DNA of 64,000 bases from Micractinium sp. NFX-FRZ (lineage: Eukaryota; Chlorophyta; Trebouxiophyceae; Chlorellales; Chlorellaceae), in the NCBI GenBank assembly GCA_029339195.1, contig JAPTJF010000260.1, positions 22,561 through 86,560 on the forward strand. The letters run 5' to 3'. This document shows positions 11,201 to 22,313 of the stretch, piece after piece; within the stretch, counting starts at the first letter, position 1, and every line of letters begins with the position of its first letter. The notes beneath the pieces were generated by a model that made no database searches, was not told the origin of the DNA, and saw nothing but the letters and a program-made list of their open reading frames with translations. The translations under genes and the position numbers were made by a program.

Positions 11201-14010
11201 TGCCCCCGCTGGCTGCAGAGGAGGCCACCGTGCGAGGCATCCCAGAGGCAGCAGCGCACGTGGCACACCCCACGCCGCAGCACGAGCCAGCGGCAGCAGC
11301 AGCAGCAGCAGAGCCTACCATCATCCACCTGCGAGGGTACCGCAAGGTACTGCCCCAGCACAGAGTGGCACAGCATGACACAGCGTGGATGCATAATGGT
11401 GCCCGCGCCTGCTCTTTGCCCCGCTTCTCCTCTTCTCTCCCGCGCAGCGGCCCGCCATGCTCCCACCCCTGGCTAGTTTGCTTACCACCCCCGTCATCCT
11501 GGGTGCCCGTGTATCTTCTCACTGCCGCAGGCCTTGGTGGAGACCGTGTGCTCTCACTGCTTTCTGCCAGATCACTTTTCCCTGCCTCCCCATGTTCCTC
11601 CCCCGGCAGGCCATGGTGAAGAGCATGAGCGCAGCGGCCCAGATCCCGCACTTCCACTTCTGCGACGAAGTGCAGGTCAGGGGTGGACGGGCGGCCTCGC
11701 ACGCTGGGTGGCGCGGGGGTGTGTTACGCTGTAGTTTGCAGCGGGCGCTGCCTGCTCTTTGCCGGGGCTCACGAGCGGGCGTGCTGACAGGATGCCTCCC
11801 CGCCGTTGCTACCAGCCCCTCGACACACCGCCGCGCCACACTTCCGGGCGCCAACCAGCACCTGCCCACCACTCACAGCAGCATGCACCAGATGCACTCA
11901 CGGCAGCGGCTGAATGGGGACCCGTTGCCAACCTATCTGCCCTGCTGTCACTTCCCTAAGCAAAATCCTCCCTTGTCTCTCATCCCCCCAGATGGACGCT
12001 CTTGTGGAGCTGCGGCAGCGGCTGAAGAGCGACCCGTCTCTGCTGGGCACCAAGCTCACCTTCCTCCCCTTCTTCATCAAGGCAAGTGTGTTTGATAAGA
12101 AGTGATATATTTTCCTGCCCTTCGTCATCAAGTCAAGTGCCATCATGTGGTAGGCGAGTTGGAGAGTAGCATGTGTGTCGGTAGATGGCGGAAAGAGCAA
12201 CCCTGCACGGAAGGCTGCGCCACTGCCGGCCGGCAGGCATGTGCTGCCGGGGTTGAAGCCCCCACCTACAGCGCCTTGCCGGCTCCCGACCATTTCACGT
12301 GACATCAACCCCTGCACCATGAATGCCTCCCAACCATTACAAGCCAGCGGAAGCCACCTACATGCATCGTTTCTTCCTGTGCAGGCTGCCGTGCTCATAT
12401 GGGAGTATTGTCCTCCCATCGTCAACGTCTAGCTGGCACGCAACAATCTCAACCTGGTTACAACTTCTCTATGCCCTTCCTGTGCAGGCTGCCGCGCTGG
12501 CCATACGGGAGTATCCCATCGTCAACGCCTCGCTGGCGCCCGATCAGGCGGCGGTACTGCAGCACCCACGTGTGAACCTTGGGGTGGCCATGGCCACGCC
12601 CCACGGACTAGCGGTGCCCAACATCAAAGACGTGCAGGTGAGGCTGGCGGCTGGCATGGGCGGGCAGGGGATGGCATAGCGTGCACAGCATGCATTGGCA
12701 TGCGGGGTGGCAAGCAACACAAGTGAGTTGTGTTGCTTGCTGGGGGGCAGGGTAACCGCGCGGCATGGCGGCTGTCCAGCTGCTGCAGCGGAGTGCGCAC
12801 GCCCCTCGGCCTCTCCAGACGTGCTGTTCCACAGCTCGCTTTTTTCCTGTCCTTGCTCACAGAAGAACAAGTCAGTTGTACCACCTGGCAGCAGAGCGCA
12901 CCTGGCTGCAGGCCTGTGCACCTCATACCTACCTCACACACACACACGTGCTAATATTACCATGTCCTGCTGCAGGACAAGACGGTCGTGCAGTTGCCTG
13001 CAGGCCTCTGCTCCTCCTGCCTGCATTCACGACTCATCCAATGTTTGGTTCTGTTGCTCTTCTTGCAGGACAAGACGGTCGTGCAGCTGGCAGGAGAGCT
13101 GGCCCACCTGCAGGCCGCCGCCGCCGCCAACAAGCTGAACCAGTTGGACATCACGGGGGGCACGTTCACTCTGTCCAACATTGGCACCATTGGAGGCACG
13201 TATGCCACGCCGCTGGTCAACCCGCCAGAGGTGCGTGGGGTGCCCTGCGAGCTGCCGGGGAAGATGAGGAGTTACGTTGACAGGCGACAGGCTGTGCCGA
13301 AGAGGCATTCGAGAGGATGGGCTGGTCGGCTGGTCACCCAGCAGCCCGCCGGCCCTTCCACGTGATCTCAAGCACGCACGTTCGTGCATGCGCAGCCCCT
13401 CCCAATCCATCTGCCCCACCCTGACCCACCCAAGTGGCCATTACGCTGAGGTGGAGTGAAGGCAAACCCACCAGGCATGCTGCCAATGCATCCCACCCAC
13501 TGCGTCACAGGTGGCCATCATGCACGTTAAATGAACACACACTCTCGAATGTGTCCCTCCTCCACAGGTGGCCATCATGGCTGTGGGGCGCATCCAGCGG
13601 CTGCCCCGTTTTGTGGGGGAGAGCGACGTGGTGCGTGCGGCGCACATCATGAGCGTCAGCCTGGGGGCAGACCACAGGTGGGTGGGTGGGCGGGGCACTT
13701 GGCGTGCTTCTTTCCTTTTGTTCGCCCCTTTCTTGGTCGGGCGGGCAGCGGACATGGTGTGGGCTCAGCCTGGGGGCGGACCACAGGTGGGCAAGCACTT
13801 GGCGCGCTTACTTCCCTGCTGTTTTCCGGCCTTCATTTTGCGTGCACGTAGCCCACTGAACGAGCTGCCGCGCAGGAGCTGACCATGATTCATCCCGCCG
13901 CTCCCATCCCCCGATGCAGGGTGGTGGATGGCGCCACCCTGGCAGGCTTTGCCCAGGCGTGGCGCGGCTATGTGGAGAGCCCTGGCAAGCTGCTGCTGCA
14001 CCTGCGGTAG
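8270..14010 (+). CDS. DBT: Lipoamide acyltransferase E2 of branched-chain 2-oxoacid dehydrogenase complex, mitochondrial
   Basis: E2 core of the BCKDH complex in valine, leucine and isoleucine breakdown. It moves the acyl group from lipoyl-lysine to CoA in the mitochondrial matrix. Thirteen exons (8270-8508, 8704-8846, 9060-9103, 9503-9662, 9900-10024, 10613-10736, 11219-11346, 11610-11675, 11992-12081, 12488-12637, 13069-13230, 13568-13677, 13920-14010) give 543 aa. Residues 1-75 are Arg/Ala-rich without acidic residues, as in a transit peptide. The lipoyl domain follows, with lipoyl Lys117 in QSDKAT. Then come an E3-binding domain (SPAVRRLARENGI) and the catalytic domain ending in ADHRVVDGAT. 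KAMVKSMSAAAQIPHF and FTLSNIGTIGGTYATP match BCKDH E2 rather than pyruvate or 2-oxoglutarate E2. Intron 9 has a GC donor. Almost every intron carries decoy copies of adjacent exon edges. Confidence 0.95.
10003..10440 (+). repeat. Four-unit tandem array built from DBT exon 5 end plus intron 5
   Basis: The end of exon 5 (codons for NGITLAK) plus about 90 nt of intron recurs in direct order with unit starts near 10003, 10128, 10240 and 10353. Units are about 112-125 bp and progressively degraded. Each begins with a copy of the exon end, and most keep a GT after AAG or AGG. Confidence 0.9.
11092..11142 (+). repeat. Decoy copy of the start of DBT exon 7
   Basis: A copy of the exon 7 acceptor and first ~35 nt (EEATVQVIPEA in place of EEATVRGIPEA) lies 116 bp upstream of the genuine exon, with its boundary at 11103. 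The shift is not a multiple of three, so use of the decoy would break the frame. Confidence 0.85.
12370..12440 (+). repeat. Decoy copy of DBT exon 10 with an in-frame stop
   Basis: The acceptor and first ~45 nt of exon 10 are copied 103 bp upstream (boundary 12385). Read in the gene frame it gives AAVLIWEY, then a short stretch, then TAG. Its acceptor TGTGCAG is identical to the genuine one. Confidence 0.85.
12964..13068 (+). repeat. Decoy copy of the start of DBT exon 11, in frame and open
   Basis: The acceptor and first codons (DKTVVQL) are repeated 93 bp upstream (boundary 12976). The 31 codons between decoy and genuine acceptor have no stop, so use of this acceptor would insert 31 residues rich in Cys and Leu. 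Confidence 0.85.
13760..13796 (+). repeat. Decoy copy of DBT exon 12 donor edge
   Basis: Segment 13768-13795 repeats the end of exon 12 (SLGADHR codons) with its GTGGG donor. It lies about 110 bp downstream of the genuine donor at 13678. Confidence 0.8.
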
Positions 14011-14719
14011 TGCAACTCTGGGACGACTCATCTTGGGCCCCAGTAATCTCTACACCCTTGGCGCGGCTGCGTGCAGAGCCCCGGCACGCTGCTGCTGCTG
14101 CACCTGCAGTAACCGCTGAGCACAGGCGCAGTGCGCTCGAGGCGGTGGGCGGTGCCCATGCACCGCACCCGACCCGCCTGGCATTTGCAGCTCAGCAGGC
14201 GTAGTAGGGAGGCTGCACCGGCGCAACGGTTGGCCAGCCCTGCCGCTTGCCATGTACTGGCACGGCAGGCACTCACACCCTGTACCATAGTGTACTTCCG
14301 AAGCTACTGTATGTAGACTGTACGATCAACATGCTGTGCCGGCGCATGAGTTGCTGCACGCTGAGGCAGGCGATTGTATGACGAGTATTGAGCGTGCATG
14401 ATTTCCGTGTGACACCTTGTAAGCTGTAAGTTACCCCCTTTTGCTCGCACGCCCCACACGCTGACAGCAGCGCTACATTGTGCTTCACGGCAAGTGCAGG
14501 CGACTGGCTGGGTGCAGGCCTGGGCACGGCATTTCGCTTTGCTGGGAGTGACGGAAGGCTTGCCACAAGCATGTCTGCTCGGGCACAGCCGCCTGTCCGC
14601 CGGCGCCGACCGCACACTGCACCGATAACCAGGCGCGTACCATGCAAGCACTGGGATGCCTCCGCGAAAACAGGTTGTGTACATATTACAAGATGCACAT
14701 GATATCGTGCACCACCACG
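14011..14719. other. Convergent 3' flanks of DBT and the F-box-like gene, with a copy of DBT's last exon end
   Basis: Segment 14062-14113 is a degraded copy of the final DBT codons (14 residues and stop), ending in TAA instead of TAG. Plus-strand TGTAA at 14418-14422 and 14425-14429 are candidate DBT poly(A) signals. TTACA at 14686-14690 is TGTAA on the minus strand for the opposing gene, so the 3' ends face each other or overlap. Confidence 0.75.
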
Positions 14720-17146
14720 TCACCCAGAGAAGCTGAGGCTTGACTCGCTGCCGGACGACGCCTGCCGCTGGAGAGCCGCATCCGATGCTCCCGCATCCAG
14801 TGCTGCCTGCTCCTGCCACCACCACTCACTCCCCGTCTCCTCGCCCTCTGCACATGCCGCGTGCCGCTGCCTCCCTTCCTCCCGCTGCTGCTGCTGCTGC
14901 TGCTCCTGCTCTTGCTGCTGCTGCGGGCTGAGCGCCGCCTCTGCCGCAGCATGGGCGGGCACCACCCCAGGCGTGGGCAGCGGGCGCGGCCGCCGGGCCA
15001 GCCAGTCACGCAGCCGCACTGCCTCGCTGGCGCCCAGCTGGCGCCCGAAAGCCGTCACCCTCTGAATTGCGTGGTAGTACTGCAGGCACCAGCAGGAAGG
15101 AGATGGGGATCTATGCATGTGAGGACAGATGCAGGCACGGCAAGCAGGCAGGTCAGCAAGCGGCTGTCTTCCGCCAATGCGCCCATAAGGCCCCATGCCT
15201 GCCTGACACGTCTGTCGGCTGGCGCCTGCCGTGTAGTGTGCCACCCAGAATTTAGACCAGGAGTTAGAATATAAGAATCTAACACACCATGTCCCTTTTG
15301 CTGCCGCCGCCGCCGCTCCACCCCACCACCCAACCCAACCGCGGCACCTGCATGTCTTCCAACTGGCGCTGCCGCTTGCCGTGCAGGTTGACGCGCAGGT
15401 AGCGGCCGAGGGGCAGGTCGGCAGGCAGCGGGAAGGTCTGCACCGCGTCTGCTGGCAGGGCAGAGGGGGAGCGGCAGGCGCGGGGTGAGGTGGCGGCCCA
15501 GGCGCAGGGTGGTGGGCAGCGGGGAGATCCGCACCGCATCTGCTGGCGGGACGGAGGGCGGCAGCGGCGCGCGGGTTCGATGCTCAGGAGTGGAGTGAGG
15601 GGAGCTGGCCGGGGGCAGTCGGCTGGTGCAGCTGCTGGCCAGGCACCAAGGACTGCAGGCCTGGTGAGGCCTACGGAGGGAGCAATAGCATGGGTGCAGG
15701 GCAGGGAGGCAGCTGGCACAGACGCTTCCTGCGTATGCCATGCTGCACTCTCGCCGCTGCCAGCACAGCCACCTGCCAGAAGCCTACCAGGTCGGTTTTG
15801 TGAAGCCTGTGGATGCAGGATTACGAACCTGGAACTACTTGAACCCTAGCACCCACTCACTCACCCGTGGCTGCCACCGGGTACTTGACAGCAGGCGGGG
15901 CCAGGCTCCAGGGGGAGGGTCCCGACTGGAAGGAGACAAAGCTGGGGGGGTAGATGGGCGCCCCCCACTGCAGCGGCAGGTGAGAGTGGGTTGGCGGGAG
16001 CGTCAAGGGGGAGGAGAGGCAGCGTTGGCATGAAAGGGCCAAGGCATGTGAGGGGTGGGGCATGTAGTGCGAGGGTGGCGTGGCGTGGCGTGGTGGGTGC
16101 ACGCAGGCGGCGCTCAACCCTCCCTGACGTGCAACGTACGCCAGAGCAACTGTATCATGCTTCTCAACGTAGATAGCTGGTCCAGCCCACCTGGTACTGC
16201 GCTCTAAAGACGACCAGCTGCACGTGGCGCACGAGACACAGCGGCGACCTGCGGCAACAGGCAAGGGAAACGGGAGATGGCAGGTGGGTTGGAGGGCAGT
16301 TGTGAGGGGCACACAGCATTGATTGAGAATAAGACTGGAGGCCACAGCAATCAAGATGCATAACAGCACTTCCCCTGACCCATGCCACATTCGCATGCAA
16401 CTGCAGGACTCGCTGTCGTGCTCCCGACAGGCGGGAGAGTGCTTCACCACCTCCCCCAGTCCTGCCACCCTCGCCCACCTCATCTTGAAAAGTAGGAACT
16501 CTGTGGAGTCCGGATCGGGCGACCCGGTGCTGCTCCAAAAGGTGCGGCTGTCCTCTTCCAGTGCGCACCCTGCATGGGTTGGGTAGCGCTCAAAGTGAGC
16601 CTCCATCAGCAGGCGGTTGTGAGGCCTGGGAGACCATTTGAGGGGAGGGGCAGCCAGCGTCAGGGGGGGCTTGCGGGCAGGCTGCATTTGGCCCTCGCCG
16701 GTTTCCCACCTGCCCCAGCAGCTGGTGTGTGTGCAGGCACAGTAGCTAGCTTACCAATGGCCTGCTGGGGAGCGTCCGTGCTGCTGGCTTCCACCCCTTC
16801 CATGAGCAGCAGCTCGCTCTCATCAAACGCGCCCTCTGGGGGCGCTGGGAACTGTGGCTGCTCCTGCTCATCGCCCTCGTCACAAAAGGCGAAGCCGCGT
16901 GCCACAAGGACCTACAGGGCAGGCGGGCAAGCGGCGGCAGGGTCCGAATGAATGGGCGAGAGGTCCGAATGAATGGGCGAGAGGTGCCGCCGAGGTGCCG
17001 CCGCCGCTGTCCTCCGAAGGCGGGGTGTGCCTGCTCCACTCTCTTAGATGCCCACGGCTCGGTGGGCGCCTCACCAGTCAAGCGTTCACGCAACCTACCT
17101 GTCGGAATGCCCGCATGAGGTCGGGAGGCGGTGGCTGTGGGTCCAT
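14720..17146 (-). CDS. At4g00755-like F-box-family protein, C-terminal region only
   Basis: Seven exons on the minus strand (17146-17099, 16911-16755, 16569-16479, 16248-16191, 15967-15865, 15448-15348, 15079-14720) give 305 aa. The middle resembles the conserved C-terminal part of the plant F-box family typified by Arabidopsis At4g00755: VEASSTDAPQQAI, TFWSSTGSPDPDSTE, QLVVFRAQYQ, APIYPPSFVSF, then LRVNLHGKRQRQLEDMQYY. The plant members carry an N-terminal F-box. None is visible here: the model starts with MDPQPPPPDLMRAFRQ just before the conserved part. Either the F-box lies on an unrecognised upstream exon or it is absent. The last ~90 residues are low-complexity with a Gln run and Ser tail. 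The start codon is the least certain part. Divergent from the SH3BGRL-like gene (201 bp apart). Confidence 0.75.
15500..15551 (-). repeat. Decoy copy of F-box-like exon 6 start
   Basis: Intron 5 contains a copy of the exon 6 acceptor and first ~30 nt (DAVRISPLP against DAVQTFPLP) about 95 bp upstream on the transcribed strand. Confidence 0.8.
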
Positions 17147-17347
17147 AAGCTGGGTGACGGGTGCACGGCTGCGTGCCTCTGAGGTGTCAGGCTGCGGCAA
17201 CCTAACCAAACAAATGCCCCAGGTGCAGGGCAGCCCCCAGAGGTCGCAGAGAACCCCAAGTGCTGCACAGAGGCACAGCACGACAGCACGCTGCTTCCTC
17301 CAGCGCCCGCATTGCCGCGCCATTGCATTGTTCATCAATCCAGACAC

Positions 17348-19404
17348 ATGACCCCGCCGACTGTCGTGCTCTACACCACCTCCTGTGCACCCACAGCGAA
17401 GGGCAAGTCGGACATCACCCGAACCAAGTGCTTGTTGGACGCCAAGCGTGTGCACTATGACGAGGTCAGTAACCTGCCGGCTTGCGATGTCAAGGAAGCC
17501 TGCTGGAGAGCGCCTCGATGGGTCGCCCCGCTTTGAACGCTTGCCGCACGTGTTGGCCAAGAGGCCGTGCAGGCGCGCACAGCCAACCGTCTTGCAGCAA
17601 CAACCGGCGTCGCATCGCAGCTGGGTGCGCACCAGCCCAGCGGCGGCGGCGGCCAGGCGGTTGAGGCCGGGCTCACTGCCGCCACCTGCCGCCCCGCCGC
17701 CACCGTCTCAACTTTCACCCGTCCTTGCCCTGGATCTCCACTACTGCAGGTCGACCTGGCCATGGAGCCGCAGCGCCGCGAGGCCATGCTGGCCGGCAGC
17801 GACGGCGTGATTTCCATCCCGCAGCTGCACATCAACGGGCGGTACATCGGCGGCGCCGACGAGGTGCAGGTGGGTGCTGGCCGCCAGTCACAGGGGCCCG
17901 CCAGTCACATGTCTTGCCGGTGCTATGCAGTAGTGTGAGTGATTCCAGGGCCCACTTGCCGTCAAGCATGTAGTGGGTGCTTTAGTTGTCCCAAAGTGCC
18001 GCACAAGCACTCCAACCGCTGCATGAACCGCCCAGCTGCTGCCTTTGGACTTGCATTGGTGGCCCCGCCGCTGCATCTGTTCCAGCCATCTATTCACATG
18101 CCAAGGCTTCGTTTCAACGTACCATTGGTAGGGTCCCAAGCGAGCGTTCTGAGGTCTGGAGCTGGATGCACCTCTGCTCACACGCTCAGTTGGGTTTGTT
18201 TGGCGGGGAGCTCAGCTCAGCATTTGGGTTGATTCTTCCCTGGGTGCAGGAGTTTGAGGACTGGGGGGAGCTGGACGCACTGCTGGCAGGGCAGACCCCA
18301 GAGGAGGTGGCAGAGGCAGCAGCGGCAGCAACCGCAGCCTTGTACGCCGCTGAGGCAACAACAGGAGCCTCATACCAGGAAGACGGCGCAGAAGCAGCAG
18401 CAGAAGCAGCAGCCGAAGCAGCAGTGATCGCAACCGCGGCAGCAGCAGCAACAGCAGCAGTATCAGACGCGGAAGCAGCAGTACTTGAGGCAGAGGCAGC
18501 ACCAACCGATCTGACAGCAGAAGAGGTAGGCCCCACCGAGGCACCAACAGCAGCAGCAGCTGCTGAGCCAGCGCCTGCGGTCGAGCCAGCAGCAGCAGCG
18601 GAGCCAGCGCCTGCGGCCGAGCCAGCAGCAGCAGAGGAGGACTTGGGCGCCGTGGCTGCCAGCGTTGCAGCAGCCGCAGTGCAGAACGTGCTGGCAGCAC
18701 TTGCAGCCGGGGAGCAAGAGGCCGAGGAACAGGCAGGCGTAGAGGAGGCAGAGGAGGCGCTAGCGACAGCAGCTTCCAGCCTCGCGGCAGCTGCGATTGA
18801 AAGCGCACTAGCATTGGCAGCCGAGGAAGAGCAGCGGGCAGCGGAGGCGGCAGCGGAAGCGGCAGCCGAGGAGAAGCTCATAGCTGCAGTGGCAGCAGCG
18901 CTCTCCCCATTCGAGGCACCTGTTGAGCAAGCAGCGCCGGTAGCCAGCCGCAGCAGCAGCCCAGGTGCGGCGCCAGCAGCTGACGAGCAGCACTTGATTG
19001 CTGCAGCCGAGCAGGGCCCCTCAGCGGGAGCAGAGGCGCCAACACCAGAGCCGGTGGCGCGCACCCAGGCGCGGGCAGCCTCCCCGGTGCTCTCCGGCCT
19101 CACGCCGGGACGCAACTCGGCAGCAGCGGCGGCAGCGGTGGCAGCCATTCAGGCCAGCGCCGGCAGCATCATTGACCGTGCGCTCAAGGCTGCACAGCGG
19201 CTCGACACGAGCGCCGACGAGGAGCAGCAGCAGCGGGAGCAGCAGCCGGGCGGTGGTAAAGCAGCGGCAACAAAGGCGGCAGTGCTGGCCCTGCAGCAGG
19301 TGGCAGCTGACTTGCCCTCCCCGGACGCAGCGCATCTTATTTGCAGCCCCATCAAGCTGCGCCCCCAGCTTCCGGAGCTGCAGCAGCAGCAGCAGCAGCA
19401 CTGA
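17348..19404 (+). CDS. SH3BGRL/glutaredoxin-fold protein with long Ala/Glu-rich tail
   Basis: Three exons (17348-17464, 17750-17869, 18250-19404) give 463 aa. Residues 1-95 are a thioredoxin fold of the SH3BGRL/glutaredoxin type: VVLYTTSCAPTAKGK, then a helix with KCLLDAKRVHYDEVDLA, the cis-Pro region ISIPQLHINGRYIGG, and EFEDWGELDALL. The glutaredoxin CPYC/CGFS active site is replaced by SCAP, so classical thiol-disulfide activity is doubtful. The remaining ~370 residues, in a single exon, are low-complexity Ala/Glu with Gln runs near the end, probably helical or disordered. The stop lies 84 bp before the next gene on the same strand, with no TGTAA between, so joint transcription is possible. 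Molecular role unknown. Confidence 0.78.
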
Positions 19405-19488
19405 GGTCGGCGCCTGCTGGCAGCGCCACCGGCAGCTGCACCAGCTCAAGGCAAGCAGGGTCGGCACGAGGCTAGGATAGCAGCTGTT

Positions 19489-22313
19489 ATGCCAGGCGTG
19501 GGATCAGCAGCGGCGCCAGCTGTGGACTGGCGCCAGGAGGTGTCGGAGCTGTGCAGCAGTGATGAGTGGCAGCAACTGCTTGCTGACTTAGCTGGCTCAG
19601 CTGGCGGCCCCACTGTGGCAGCGCTGCTGCAGCGGGCGACGGCACATCTGCTGGGCAGCAGCGGCAGTGGCGGTGGCCGCGCCCGGCTGGCGGAGGCGGT
19701 GCAGCAGGTGGTGTGGGAGAAGCTTCACACCGGCGATTGGCACACCGTGGCAGTGGTGTGGCGGGACACGTACGCAGCTGCCTGCATCCTCTCGGCAGCT
19801 GCGGGCCTGCCCGGCGGCAGCAGCGGCGAGGAGCAGCAGGCAGCAGTGGTGGCGGCTGCCGCAGCAGGAGCGGGCAGCTCAGCAGGTGCTGCTCCGGGCA
19901 CTGCCTCTGACCGTGGTGAGGCGGCAGCGCTGAGCAGTGCGCTGTGGCACCTAGATATGGCGGCTATCATGGGGGGCGGTCTGCTGCGGGAGCGCGTAGA
20001 TGCGCTGATTGGCGCACTGCAGCGCCGCTGGCAGCAGTTGCACGTTACAGCGGCAGCAGCCAGCGAGCAGCAGCAGCAGCAGCAGCAGGGTGGGCCGGCG
20101 GTGGAGCGGCCGGCCAAGCGGCAACGAGCAGGCACGGCGGGAGCACGAAGTGGGGAAGAAGAGGAGGCAAGCGGACGGGGAGGCGGCAGCATCAGTGCCG
20201 CGGCGGAGCACAGGGAGGCAGCGGCAGCAGCAGCGGCGGCAGCCGCAGACGCTGCGCTGCTGCCTCCCTGGTCGCTGGGCCCTCGGGGATCTCCTGTGGC
20301 CGCTGCCCACCTGCCTTCCCTGGAGGCTTTCTGGCGAGACTTCATGCGCACTGACACGCCTGTAGTCATCAGCGGTGAGTGGAAATCAGCAGGCGCTCTT
20401 GCTGCACTGCTAGAGCGTCTGCTACTCATCGGCTGCATGGTGCTAGCGGCATCATGCCTGCCTTGCATGTAAGCCGGGATGTCTCTGTGCCTGTTGGAAT
20501 TGTGCCAGTGCGCTGCTGGCTGACTGGCTTGGCTGCCTGCCTGCCTGGCGCGCCCCACACTTAAGACTTTTTTTCCCAAACCTCCCTGGCATGCTGTGCA
20601 CGCCTCGCCCTGGTTCGCCTGCAGGTGCAATGGAGGATTGGCCGGCGGTTCAGCGCTGGGCCGACCCGCAGTACCTTGTGCGGGTTGCGGGGCCACGCAC
20701 CGTCCCTGTGGAGGTGCGCCCCACTTGCTGCTGAGGTTGCTGCCCTGCTCCGAAGGCTTGCGCGGCGCTGTGCGTGCTGTATGCTCTGCTCACGGAGCTG
20801 GATGTGGGCTGCTATGTACGCTATGCCGATGTCGCCCTGCTGCGCCGTTCTGATGCTCCCCTGCCCTGCTGCAGCTGCATGCGTCACGAACCTGCTGCCT
20901 CCTGCCCTGCAGGTAGGCGAGCATTACCTGGCGGAGCAGTGGGGCCAGCAGCTGATGACGCTGCAGCAGTTTGTGCAGCGCCATCTCCTGGGCGGCGGCA
21001 GCAGCAGCAGCTGTGGTGCCGTCAGGGACGGCCCGGAGGAGGCCGGCAGCGGGGCTCTCGGCAGCTCGGGTGGCAGCATGCCAGCGCAGCCGGAGGAGGC
21101 AGGCGGCGGCGGCTGCGGCGCTCAGCACGGTGTGCCCGCTGCGGCAGCCGCAGGGGCAGCAGCTGCAGATGCAGCGCAGCAGGCACAGGAGGAGGATCCG
21201 CAGCAACAGCAGCGGCCGCGGGAGCAGCAGGAGCAGCCTGGGCCGCCAGCCCGGGGGCGCGGCTACCTGGCGCAGCACCCCCTGTTTGACCAGATCCCGG
21301 CGCTGGCAGCGGACATCCGGGAGCCGCCCTACTGCTGTCTGGGGGAAGTGCAGAGCATCAACGCCTGGTTTGGCCCGGCCGACACGGTGCGTGGTGGTGG
21401 GTCGGCGGGTGGGTGGCCATGCGAAAACAGTGCATGCTTCATGGGGGTGTTTGGCAGCGGTGTGTGTTGTGTGGGTGCAGCAGGCGGGTGGGCGGGCGTG
21501 TGGCGATCGCGAAGTGAATTAAGCTGCCGTTCTGTCGTGCTGTAGGCGTAAGGGCGCAAACACGTGCACCTGTACACGTCATCACTTGTCTTTCCTCCCA
21601 CCCTCACTGACACATCATCCTCTTGCAGGTCACCCCGCTGCACACCGACCCGCACCCCAACCTGCTGTGCCAGGCGGCGGGGCGCAAGTACGTGCGCCTC
21701 TACCCGCCCTCTGCCACCCCCGCCATGTACCCCCACCCGGAGGGCATGCACACCAACAGCGGGCAGGTGGACGTAGATGCCCCAGACCTGGACCGTTTCC
21801 CGCTCTACGGCCAGGAGCCATTCCAGGGTGGGTGCGGCCCTGGGATGCCTTCTTGGGTGGGCGCAGTTGTATTTATGCTCGGGTGTCGTCCAGGGTGGGC
21901 GGGCTCTGAGTTGGCGCAGCTCCATGGAGCATACGAGCATGGCTGGGTGTCAGCTGTGCATGCTCGCTGGGACAGGGCGGTTAGCCAGGGGGCCACACCT
22001 GCAAGCTTGGCATTCCAATCCAACGCAGCGGGCTACCTTTGGCTGCCAGGTGGCCCCACCTGCTGCTGCCGCCAATCCCATCCGCAGCCACCTGCACTGC
22101 TCCTCCCTGGCCGCCATCGGCCCTCTCACTGCTCAATGGCCAGACGTTTCCCCTGACCTGTCCCCCCGCTTTCCTCTTGCTGCCGCGGCCGCTGCAGACT
22201 GTGTGCTGGAGGCGGGGCAGATGCTGTTCATCCCCTCCGGCTGGTGGCACTACGTCAGGAGCACAACCGTCAGCTTCTCTGTCTCCTACTGGTTCTCTTG
22301 CGACGTCTCCTGA
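19489..22313 (+). CDS. KDM8: JmjC-domain 2-oxoglutarate oxygenase, JMJD5/KDM8 type
   Basis: Five exons (19489-20374, 20625-20713, 20913-21386, 21629-21827, 22198-22313) give 587 aa. JMJD5/JMJ30 proteins are Fe(II)/2-oxoglutarate oxygenases. They are reported as arginyl hydroxylases, and in plants are linked to the clock and histone methylation. The C-terminal half matches well: [50 protein letters not shown] and [10 protein letters not shown]. The iron ligands are His488 and Asp490 (in LHTDPHPN) and His567 (in GWWHYVRS), all present. [16 protein letters not shown] is also family-typical. The N-terminal ~250 residues contain an Ala/Gln-rich insert, and there is a second low-complexity insert in exon 3. 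A TGTAA at 22828-22832 is a candidate poly(A) signal. Confidence 0.92.

Noticed and set aside
16570..16690. Upstream extension of exon 3 of the F-box-like gene (NRLLMEAHFERYP)
   Set aside because: The only nearby acceptor that keeps the phase is at 16569. The longer form meets a stop in the required frame.
18186..19148. 320-codon Ala/Ser-rich frame on the minus strand
   Set aside because: Mirror of the GCA/GCG-rich Ala/Glu tail of the SH3BGRL-like gene; a composition artefact.
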